Source of the DNA: Gammaproteobacteria bacterium | GTDB taxonomy: Bacteria; Bacillota_I; Bacilli_A; Izemoplasmatales; UBA1188 | Direction: 5' to 3' | Length of the DNA: 6,058 bases | Assembly: GCA_024691665.1 (NCBI GenBank) | Contig: JAILNJ010000102.1 | Coordinates: 1-6,058 of the forward strand | Shown: positions 1 to 5,259 of the stretch, piece after piece | Layout: the number at the start of each line of letters is the position of its first letter | Numbering within the stretch: position 1 is the first letter of the stretch | The notes under the pieces: generated by a model | Databases searched by the model: none | What the model was told of the DNA's origin: nothing | What the model saw: the letters and a program-made list of their open reading frames with translations, nothing else | Translations under genes and position numbers: made by a program

Positions 1-9
1 ATAGTTTGA

Positions 10-37
10 AATAATTAACCCTTTGGGGTAAATTATT
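10..37 (+). terminator. Imperfect hairpin, probable terminator of an upstream gene
   Basis: Bases 10-21 pair with 26-37: an A/T-rich outer part of 7 pairs, one A-A mismatch (17/30), then A-T and three C-G pairs closing a TTTG loop. The run after it (TATAGTAAATAAA) is a poor U-tract, so termination on this strand would be modest. The hairpin is nearly symmetrical and could act on either strand. It most likely ends a gene lying left of the window. It sits about 60 bases before glnS and has none of the specifier or conserved T-box bases that would mark it as a glnS control element. Confidence 0.45.
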
Positions 38-56
38 TATAGTAAATAAAATAAAT

Positions 57-85
57 TTGGACTTAAGCCTATTCAAATTTATTCA
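57..85 (+). promoter_or_regulatory. Weak candidate promoter for glnS
   Basis: TTGGAC at 57-62 resembles a -35 box (5 of 6 match TTGACA). It is followed after 17 bases by TATTCA (80-85), a poor -10 box. Transcription would start near 92, only a few bases before the glnS ATG at 98. The heptamer TATTCAA is repeated at 70-76 and 80-86. A TATATAT run at 91-97 looks like a -10 box but has no suitably spaced -35 and would start transcription inside the gene. No other promoter candidate in 38-97 is better. Confidence 0.25.
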
Positions 86-97
86 AGATGTATATAT

Positions 98-1726
98 ATG
101 ATCTCAAATTTTATTAAAACAATAATGGAAGAAGACTTAAAGAGTGGTAAACACGATAAGATTATCACAAGATTTCCTCCAGAACCAAATGCATATCTTC
201 ATATTGGACATGCAAGAGCTATTATAACTAACTTTGAACTTGCGAAATGTTTTGATGGTGATACTATTTTAAGATTCGATGATACAAATCCAGCAAAAGA
301 AGAAAAGAGATTTATGGATGCGATCATTAATGATATTAAATGGCTTGGTTATACTCCAAAACGTGTAACTTTTGGTAGTGACTATTTCGACGAAGATTAT
401 AATCTCGCAGTTAAACTCATCAAAGAAGGCAAAGCTTACGTTGACGATTTAACTAAAGATGAAATGAAAGAATATCGTGGTACATTAACTGAACCAGGGA
501 AACCATCTCCTTATAGAGACAGATCAGTTGAAGAAAACTTAAAGCTCTTTGAAGAGATGAAAGAAGGTAAATATGCTCCGGGTGAAAAGACATTAAGACT
601 TAAGATTGATATGTCTTCGTCTAACTTAAATATGAGAGACCCTGCGATTTATCGTATTATTGATAAAGAACACGCTCATACAGGAGATAAGTGGAAAGTA
701 TATCCTCTATATGACTACGCTCATCCACTACAAGATGCATTTGAAGGAATTACTCATTCACTCTGTTCACTTGAATATGTTGAACATAGACCTCTATATG
801 ATTGGGTAATCGATAATACCAATCCTCCATCAATCCCAAGACAAATTGAATTTGGAAGACTCAATATCGAAGGCACAATTCTATCTAAGAGATATTTAAA
901 AGAACTCGTAGATAAAGGTTTAGTATCAGATTATGATGACCCAAGAATGCCGACTCTCGTAGGTCTTAAGAGAAGAGGATTCACTCCTGAATCAATTAAA
1001 GAATTCGTATTAAGTACTGGACTGTCTAGAATTAACTCAGAAATTCCATTCAACTCTATTGACCATTTCTTAATGGATGATTTAAAACTTAAAGTAAATA
1101 GAAGAATGGCTGTGTTAAATCCAATTAAAGTTATTATTACTAATTATCCTGAAGATAAGATTGAATACTTTGATTTCCCTAATAACCTCGAAAACGAAGA
1201 ATTAGGTTCAAGAAAGATTTCATTCTCTAACACTTTATATATTGAAAGAGAAGACTTCGTTCCTGAAAAACCAAATAATAAGTTTAAGAGATTATCTCTT
1301 GGCGCAGAAGTAAGACTTATGGGTGCATACTTCATTAAAGCTGAATCATGTGACTATGATGAAAATGGAAACGTAACTACAATCTACGCAACATATGACA
1401 AAGAGACTTTATCTGGTTCAGGATTCAACGCAAGAAAACCACAAGGTACAATTTCTTACGTTGATGCGAAGACTTGTAAGAAAGCTAAATTCAATTTATT
1501 TGAATCATTACTTAAAGAAGATGATAATGCCGATCTTCCACTTGAAGAAAGAATTAATCCTGAATCTTTAAAAGTAGTAGAAGGATTCGTTGAAAGCGCA
1601 TTTGATTCTACTCCAGAAGTTAAATGCCAAATCATGAGAAATGGTTACTATTCAAATGATTATGAATCAAAAGAAGATTCAATCGTTGTAAATAGAACTG
1701 TTTCATTAAAACAATCATTTAAATAG
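98..1726 (+). CDS. glnS: Glutaminyl-tRNA synthetase
   Basis: Cytoplasmic class I aminoacyl-tRNA synthetase that joins glutamine to tRNA(Gln) using ATP. The 542-residue product is close to the usual bacterial GlnRS length (about 550). The Rossmann-fold catalytic domain opens with RFPPEPNAYLHIGHA; the HIGH signature is at residues 35-38. RFDDTNP follows at 59-65, the GlnRS-type stretch EGITHSLCSLEY at 216-227, and the KMSKR counterpart ILSKR at 261-265. These blocks favour GlnRS over GluRS. From about residue 330 the chain is the beta-barrel anticodon-binding half, with GSGFNARKPQG near 440. The ATG at 98 is chosen because the product then begins NFIKTIMEEDLKSGKH, which lines up with the start of known GlnRS proteins. 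No Shine-Dalgarno sequence precedes it, and the next in-frame ATG (125) has none either. A hairpin terminator begins on its TAG stop. Function is near certain; only the start is in doubt. Confidence 0.97.
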   Translation: MISNFIKTIMEEDLKSGKHDKIITRFPPEPNAYLHIGHARAIITNFELAKCFDGDTILRFDDTNPAKEEKRFMDAIINDIKWLGYTPKRVTFGSDYFDEDYNLAVKLIKEGKAYVDDLTKDEMKEYRGTLTEPGKPSPYRDRSVEENLKLFEEMKEGKYAPGEKTLRLKIDMSSSNLNMRDPAIYRIIDKEHAHTGDKWKVYPLYDYAHPLQDAFEGITHSLCSLEYVEHRPLYDWVIDNTNPPSIPRQIEFGRLNIEGTILSKRYLKELVDKGLVSDYDDPRMPTLVGLKRRGFTPESIKEFVLSTGLSRINSEIPFNSIDHFLMDDLKLKVNRRMAVLNPIKVIITNYPEDKIEYFDFPNNLENEELGSRKISFSNTLYIEREDFVPEKPNNKFKRLSLGAEVRLMGAYFIKAESCDYDENGNVTTIYATYDKETLSGSGFNARKPQGTISYVDAKTCKKAKFNLFESLLKEDDNADLPLEERINPESLKVVEGFVESAFDSTPEVKCQIMRNGYYSNDYESKEDSIVVNRTVSLKQSFK

Positions 1727-1746
1727 GATGGTCTAACCATCCTTTT
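1725..1746 (+). terminator. Intrinsic terminator of glnS
   Basis: GGATGGT (1726-1732) pairs perfectly with ACCATCC (1736-1742) around a CTA loop, with one more A-T pair outside (1725/1743). TTTTAATTT follows. The stem starts on the last base of the glnS TAG stop. It lies 10 bases before the ribosome binding site of the next gene, so it should limit or separate expression of the sugar kinase from glnS. Confidence 0.75.
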
Positions 1747-1762
1747 AATTTAAAGGAGCATT

Positions 1763-2683
1763 ATGAAAAAGATATTTGTAGTATCTAGTATAAATATGGA
1801 TCTTACTATTAACGCACCTAGAATGCCTAAAGAAGGTGAGACAGTGGAAGGTGATTCATTCTTTATCTCTCCAGGAGGTAAAGGAGGTAATCAAGCTGTC
1901 GCATGTGCTAAGGCTGGTTGTGAGACATATTTAATCACAGCTTTAGGTAATACATTTAAAGATGAACTTTTAAATAGCTTAAAAGATAACAATGTCCATA
2001 CTGACTATATAGATACAGTGGATAACCTATCTAGTGGTATCGCAATCATCACTTTAAAAGACAATAATAATAGAATAATAGTTGATAAAGGATCTAATAA
2101 TTCTATTACTAAAGAATTAATTGATAAGGCATTATCTATTGCGAAAACTGGCGATATTCTTATTTGTGGTTATGAGATAAATATTGATGCGACTGATTAT
2201 GCATTACACGCCGCAAAAGAAAAAGGAATGATTACTATTTTAAATCCTTCTCCAGTATTTGATAGAATAGATTTATTTGAGTTAGTAGATTACTTAATTC
2301 TTAATGAAGTTGAGACTGAATACTATACAGGAATCAACCCAGCCAACAAGAAGAAAGAAGTTAAATCATTAAAGCTATTAAGTGAATTATGCAAAGGTAA
2401 TGTAATTATTACTCTTGGTGGAAATGGTTCATCAACTTTGATTAGTAATGAATACGTTCATATTGAATCATATTCAAATAGACTTGAGGTAGTTGATACA
2501 ATTGCCGCAGGTGATACATATCTTGGATACTTCGCAAGTAAGATTGTTGATGGATCAAACTTAGTAGATGCACTTAAATATGCATCATGTGCATCAGCCC
2601 TTGCCGTATCTAAAAGAGGTGCACAAAAATCTATTCCTACTAAAAAGGAAGTAGATGAATTTATTAAAAAAGAAAATATATAA
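1763..2683 (+). CDS. rbsK: Ribokinase-like PfkB-family sugar kinase
   Basis: Cytoplasmic kinase that transfers phosphate from ATP to a sugar, most likely D-ribose to ribose 5-phosphate. Its 306 residues match the ribokinase length (about 300-310). The N-terminus has SSINMDL, whose Asn11 and Asp13 correspond to the sugar-binding pair of ribokinase. The PfkB signature PGGKGGNQA is at 37-45, LNPSP at 160-164, NEVE at 181-184 (Mg/ATP region), TLGGNGS at 217-223 and DTIAAGDTYLGYF at 245-257, where Asp251 is the catalytic base. GAQKSIPT near the end is also ribokinase-like. AAAGGAG (1752-1758) sits 4 bases before the ATG. It follows the glnS terminator, and no promoter of its own is evident in the 36-base gap, so it may depend on read-through. 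No sugar transporter or rbsD lies next to it, so the natural substrate is inferred; another PfkB sugar or nucleoside kinase remains possible. Confidence 0.85.
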   Translation: MKKIFVVSSINMDLTINAPRMPKEGETVEGDSFFISPGGKGGNQAVACAKAGCETYLITALGNTFKDELLNSLKDNNVHTDYIDTVDNLSSGIAIITLKDNNNRIIVDKGSNNSITKELIDKALSIAKTGDILICGYEINIDATDYALHAAKEKGMITILNPSPVFDRIDLFELVDYLILNEVETEYYTGINPANKKKEVKSLKLLSELCKGNVIITLGGNGSSTLISNEYVHIESYSNRLEVVDTIAAGDTYLGYFASKIVDGSNLVDALKYASCASALAVSKRGAQKSIPTKKEVDEFIKKENI

Positions 2684-2688
2684 AAAAT

Positions 2689-2715
2689 AAAGGTGAGCCA
2701 ATTGGTTCACCTTTT
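2689..2715 (+). terminator. Shared terminator between convergent genes
   Basis: AAAGGTGAGCC (2689-2699) pairs with GGTTCACCTTT (2704-2714) around an AATT loop: 11 pairs including one G-U wobble when transcribed rightwards. Read leftwards the wobble becomes an A-C mismatch, but the hairpin is otherwise intact and is followed by a T-rich run (the complement of 2680-2690). It therefore probably ends both the sugar kinase and rnj. It overlaps the rnj stop codon. Confidence 0.8.
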
Positions 2716-4384
2716 ATACTTCATTTATAATTGTATAAATCTTAGGTCTTAGTTTAGTTAAAGAGAAGATTTGTTCTGAGAGCTTTTGTTGCATTTCTTC
2801 TTTAGCGTCTTTTACACTACCCTCAACTGGTTTACTGAAGAATTCAGTTACGAATTGTTCAATTCCTTTGAAGATATTCTCATTATCTTTTGCGTATAAG
2901 AATCCTTTAGATATTACAGTAGGTTTAGTTTGAATTACTTTATCAGGATTTAAAGTAACTACAATACTAATCATACCTTTATTTGATAATTCTTTTCTTT
3001 CTTCCTTAACTTCAGTATTGATACCACCAATATCCATACCATCAATTAGGATTTCTCCGGCTTGAACTTTAGTAGATAATACTTTAGCTCCGTCCGCATT
3101 GAATGTGAGTACTCTACCATTATCAAGAATAAATACATTTCTTGGATCTATTCCACAATCAATTGCGGTTTGAGCGTGAGTCTTAAGCATATAGTATTCA
3201 CCATGCATAGGCATGAAGTATTTAGGACGAAGAAGTTTAATTAATAGCTTTTGTTCATTTTGTCCGGCGTGACCTGATGCATGTACGTCATTAAATGATG
3301 ATCTAACTATTACATTGGCTCCGGCTTTTGTAAGTAAGTTAATTACGTTATCAATTTCAGGAGAGTTACCTGGGATTGCACTAGATGAGAAGATTACTGT
3401 GTCGTCTTCTTCAATCTTAATTAACTTATGCATACCATTAGCTATTCTAGTTAAGGCAGCCATAGGCTCGCCTTGTGTACCTGTACAAATGATAGTGATT
3501 TTATCTTTATCATATCTATCAAGATCTTTTTCAGTAATAATATCATCCATTGATACGTTGATATAACCTAAGTTCTGACCAATTTCTAGGATATGTTCCA
3601 TAGAACGACCCACAACGCAGATCTTTCTACTATTTTTAATAGATGCTTCAATGATTGAGTTGATTCTCATTACGTTTGATGCGAATGTCGCAATGATAAC
3701 TCTACCTTTAACTTCTCTAAATAAGTCTTTGATTGATTCAGCAACGTTTCTTTCAGATACTGAAAGTCCAGTGACTTTTGAGTTAGTTGAATCAGACATA
3801 AGAAGAAGAATTCCTCTTGTGCCTAGTGCACATAGTTTTCTATAGTCCGCATCTTTTCCTACAGGCGTAAAGTCAAACTTGAAGTCACCAGTAGAAACTA
3901 TTTCACCATATGGAGTATCTATTACTATTCCAAATGAGTCAGGAATTGAGTGAGCCATTCTAAACATAGATACTGATAAGTAATTAAACTTAATCTTTTC
4001 AAATTCACTCATTTCATAAATATTTGCAGTTAGTCCTGGATGGTCATCGATTTTCTTCTTAATTAGTTCGATAGTTAAGCCATAAGAATAAATTTTAGGA
4101 ATTTTAACTTGTTTTAAAAGATATGGGATAGAACCGATATGGTCTTCATGGCCATGGGTAATAAATAATCCTTTAATCTTATCTTGGTTTTGAATTAAAT
4201 ACGAAAAATCAGGAATAATATAATCTATTCCGTAACTATCTTCTCCCGGGAACAATATGCCTGAATCTATAATGATGATTTCATTTCTATATTCGATGCA
4301 GTACATATTTTTACCAACTTCATATAATCCGCCCAAAGCGAAAACTTTTAAATCTGAATTATTATTACTATTTACATTCTGCAT
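2714..4384 (-). CDS. rnj: Ribonuclease J (5'-3' exo- and endoribonuclease)
   Basis: Metallo-beta-lactamase/beta-CASP RNase that degrades RNA from a 5'-monophosphate end and cuts internally; a central enzyme of mRNA turnover and rRNA maturation in Gram-positive bacteria. The translation tracks RNase J1 along its length. Counting from the ATG at 4384 (556 residues, family about 555): the metal-binding HGHEDH is at 77-82, HSIPDS at 145-150, the TGDFKFD aspartate at 167, MSDSTNS near 196-202, the phosphate-binding loop HASGHAG at 368-374, and MPMHGEY at 391-397 with its ligand histidine. The C-terminal domain (from about 450) ends PKIYTIINEV, like RNase J1. An upstream GTG (4393) also opens the frame but lies inside the ribosome binding site AGGTGAT, which is well placed for the ATG at 4384, so I prefer the ATG. 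Whether it is the J1 or J2 paralogue cannot be told; the complete metal site argues for an active enzyme. Confidence 0.95.
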   Translation of the reverse strand: MQNVNSNNNSDLKVFALGGLYEVGKNMYCIEYRNEIIIIDSGILFPGEDSYGIDYIIPDFSYLIQNQDKIKGLFITHGHEDHIGSIPYLLKQVKIPKIYSYGLTIELIKKKIDDHPGLTANIYEMSEFEKIKFNYLSVSMFRMAHSIPDSFGIVIDTPYGEIVSTGDFKFDFTPVGKDADYRKLCALGTRGILLLMSDSTNSKVTGLSVSERNVAESIKDLFREVKGRVIIATFASNVMRINSIIEASIKNSRKICVVGRSMEHILEIGQNLGYINVSMDDIITEKDLDRYDKDKITIICTGTQGEPMAALTRIANGMHKLIKIEEDDTVIFSSSAIPGNSPEIDNVINLLTKAGANVIVRSSFNDVHASGHAGQNEQKLLIKLLRPKYFMPMHGEYYMLKTHAQTAIDCGIDPRNVFILDNGRVLTFNADGAKVLSTKVQAGEILIDGMDIGGINTEVKEERKELSNKGMISIVVTLNPDKVIQTKPTVISKGFLYAKDNENIFKGIEQFVTEFFSKPVEGSVKDAKEEMQQKLSEQIFSLTKLRPKIYTIINEV

Positions 4385-4388
4385 GACT

Positions 4389-4407
4389 ATCACCTACAAA
4401 GATTATA
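4389..4407 (-). promoter_or_regulatory. Candidate rnj promoter -10 box and ribosome binding site
   Basis: On the minus strand a perfect TATAAT occupies 4407-4402, followed by the SD-like AGGTGAT at 4395-4389 and the rnj ATG at 4384. Transcription would start about base 4395, leaving a leader of only about a dozen bases. No convincing -35 hexamer lies 16-18 bases upstream. The region is so A/T-rich that other -10-like strings also occur, so the exact promoter is uncertain. Confidence 0.4.
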
Positions 4408-4426
4408 CTATAAAATATCATATTAT

Positions 4427-4450
4427 TATGATAAAATTATGTGAAAAAGG
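4427..4450 (+). promoter_or_regulatory. Candidate promoter and weak ribosome site for the membrane-protein/dUTPase operon
   Basis: The 73-base divergent gap must drive genes both ways. On the plus strand TATGAT (4427-4432) is a 5-of-6 match to the -10 consensus, and AAAAAGG (4444-4450) serves as a weak Shine-Dalgarno 7 bases before the ATG at 4458. No good -35 box is seen. TATACT (4404-4409) is an alternative -10 that overlaps the minus-strand TATAAT of rnj. Confidence 0.25.
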
Positions 4451-4457
4451 TTTAAGT

Positions 4458-4700
4458 ATGAAAAAAAGAGTATTATTTTACACAATTCTTTCACTACTAC
4501 TCGTGGGAGTGATTGCGACAACCATTCTATCTGTATATTTTTTAAAAGAATTTAAGGCTGCATCATCGTTTGATACATACAATTTTATTATGATGATTGC
4601 GTTTATTATCTTAACTATTGGACTATTTGTTGGAATGTTTATTATATTTGTAAAACTCATATCATTAAAAGGAGGAAAGAAAGATGAAAAGAATAGCTAA
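4458..4700 (+). CDS. Small two-helix membrane protein of unknown function
   Basis: I do not recognise this 80-residue protein. It begins MKKRVLFYTI and has two hydrophobic segments, about residues 5-29 and 43-67, joined by a short polar loop (30-42). The tail is lysine-rich (KLISLKGGKKDEKNS). Basic residues at both ends predict a helical hairpin with N- and C-termini in the cytoplasm; there is no cleavable signal sequence. The frame is open far upstream, but that stretch is the complement of rnj, and the first start after the rnj start region with a possible ribosome site (AAAGG, 7 bases away) is the ATG at 4458. An ATG at 4428 has no such site. Its last 17 bases overlap the dUTPase gene, and its C-terminal Lys-Gly-Gly codons encode the dUTPase ribosome binding site, so the two are co-transcribed and probably translationally coupled. 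Confidence 0.7.
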   Translation: MKKRVLFYTILSLLLVGVIATTILSVYFLKEFKAASSFDTYNFIMMIAFIILTIGLFVGMFIIFVKLISLKGGKKDEKNS

Positions 4701-5145
4701 GTTCTATAAAGTATCATTATGTGATGAAATAAAAGATTACTATAACGATATTATTCTTCCAAAAAGGGCTACTAAAGCTTCAGCTGGATATGATATCTAT
4801 CTTCCTTATGATTTAGTGGTTAATCCTAATATAACAGTTAAAATTTATACTGGAGTTAGATGTAAGATTCATGAAGATTATGTATTAATGATCTTCCCAA
4901 GAAGTAGTTTAGGTTTAAAATATAAATTCACTTTAGATAATACCGTAGGCATTATCGATAGTGATTACTATAACGCTGATAATGAAGGTCATATAATTCT
5001 TTCAATGACTAATCATTCAGATAAAGTATTATCTTTAAAGAAAGGAGACAGAATCGCTCAAGGAATATTCTTAGAATATGGAATTACTGAAGATGATGAA
5101 ACTTTAACTGAAAGAAAAGGCGGAATAGGGTCTACAGGAAAATAA
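4684..5145 (+). CDS. dut: Trimeric-type dUTP diphosphatase (dUTPase)
   Basis: Hydrolyses dUTP to dUMP and pyrophosphate, keeping uracil out of DNA and supplying dUMP for dTMP synthesis. All five motifs of the homotrimeric all-beta family appear in order in 153 residues: motif 1 ATKASAGYDI (29-38), motif 2 PRSSLG (72-77), motif 3 VGIIDSDYY (88-96) with catalytic Asp92, motif 4 GDRIAQGIF (121-129) and the flexible C-terminal motif 5 RKGGIGSTG (144-152). The NADNEGHI insertion after motif 3 recalls the Bacillus/SP-beta (YosS/YncF-like) dUTPases. Motif 5 has Ile148 where most trimeric enzymes have the Phe that covers uracil. AAAAGGAGG (4667-4675) lies 8 bases before the ATG, a strong ribosome site inside the overlapping membrane-protein gene. 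Such enzymes are also common in phages, but no phage genes are nearby, so this is probably the chromosomal copy. Confidence 0.93.
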   Translation: MKRIAKFYKVSLCDEIKDYYNDIILPKRATKASAGYDIYLPYDLVVNPNITVKIYTGVRCKIHEDYVLMIFPRSSLGLKYKFTLDNTVGIIDSDYYNADNEGHIILSMTNHSDKVLSLKKGDRIAQGIFLEYGITEDDETLTERKGGIGSTGK

Positions 5146-5165
5146 TAATAAGGTCACCGGAGAAC

Positions 5166-5192
5166 ATGTGCCGTAGCACAATAGTTGATTAG
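5166..5192 (+). CDS. Possible leader peptide of 8 residues
   Basis: ATG at 5166 opens a reading frame MCRSTIVD ending at TAG (5190-5192), inside the structured leader. GGAG (5159-5162) precedes it by only 3 bases, a tight spacing that makes translation uncertain. If translated, a ribosome at the stop would cover the left arm of the candidate antiterminator (5196-5200) and favour the terminator. A ribosome stalled early would leave it free. No family is recognised, and a chance frame of this length is quite possible. Confidence 0.2.
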   Translation: MCRSTIVD

Positions 5193-5202
5193 GTGTCGAG
5201 TG

Positions 5203-5243
5203 AGCTCGGATATAATGGTTAAAACCATTTTTCCGAGCTTTTT
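5203..5243 (+). terminator. Intrinsic terminator in the acetyltransferase leader
   Basis: AGCTCGGA (5203-5210) pairs perfectly with TCCGAGCT (5232-5239). Above a small internal loop, AATGGT (5214-5219) pairs with ACCATT (5224-5229), and a run of T follows to 5243. The run ends 6 bases before AGGAGG, the ribosome site of the next gene. It therefore stops transcripts before the acetyltransferase unless the stem is disrupted. It may also simply end the dut operon, with read-through feeding the next gene. Confidence 0.8.
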
Positions 5244-5259
5244 ATATATAGGAGGAAAT

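Larger units (their letters stand above)
5151..5259 (+). promoter_or_regulatory. Structured leader RNA of the acetyltransferase gene (unassigned riboswitch or attenuator)
   Basis: The 114 bases between dut and the acetyltransferase are markedly more GC-rich and structured at 5151-5210 than other spacers here. CACC (5155-5158) can pair with GGTG (5192-5195). Inside it AAC (5163-5165) pairs with GTT (5184-5186), and TGTGC (5167-5171) pairs with GCACA (5176-5180) around a CGTA loop. Directly after it TCGAG (5196-5200) can pair with CTCGG (5205-5209), which would use the left arm of the terminator at 5203-5243. Unpaired purines GGAG and the GATTA joint flank the helices. This terminator/antiterminator layout suggests transcriptional control of the downstream gene. 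I do not recognise a T-box, TPP, glycine, SAM, fluoride, preQ1 or c-di-GMP consensus. No separate promoter is clear, so it is probably transcribed from the dut operon. Confidence 0.5.

Noticed and set aside
1..97. T-box or other riboswitch upstream of glnS
   Set aside because: The region is too short and lacks the T-box antiterminator consensus; the only hairpin looks like the end of an upstream gene.
1144..1335. Minus-strand open frame of 63 codons inside glnS
   Set aside because: It lies wholly antisense to a well-supported synthetase, has no ribosome site, and its translation resembles no protein.
3315..3845. Two plus-strand open frames (3315-3566 and 3651-3845) inside rnj
   Set aside because: They are complements of conserved RNase J coding sequence; their hydrophobic look is a by-product of the opposite-strand codons.
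4257..4457. Longer form of the small membrane protein starting at 4257 with 67 extra residues
   Set aside because: The extra part is antisense to the conserved start of rnj and crosses the promoter region; a ribosome site and a sensible membrane-protein N-terminus occur only at 4458.
4478..4660. Minus-strand open frame of 60 codons opposite the membrane protein
   Set aside because: No ribosome site, antisense to a better gene, and no recognisable features.
4684..5145. Prophage origin of the dUTPase
   Set aside because: The resemblance to SP-beta-type dUTPases alone is weak evidence; there are no phage genes, integrase or attachment sites, and base use matches the neighbours.
5185..5259. N-terminal extension of the acetyltransferase from TTG 5185
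   Set aside because: It would translate through the leader and terminator hairpin, whereas AGGAGG is placed for the ATG at 5260, where the GNAT fold begins.
5146..5259. tRNA gene or CRISPR repeat in the dut-acetyltransferase spacer
   Set aside because: There is no cloverleaf with T-arm or CCA-end pairing and no repeated unit; the fold fits a leader with a terminator better.
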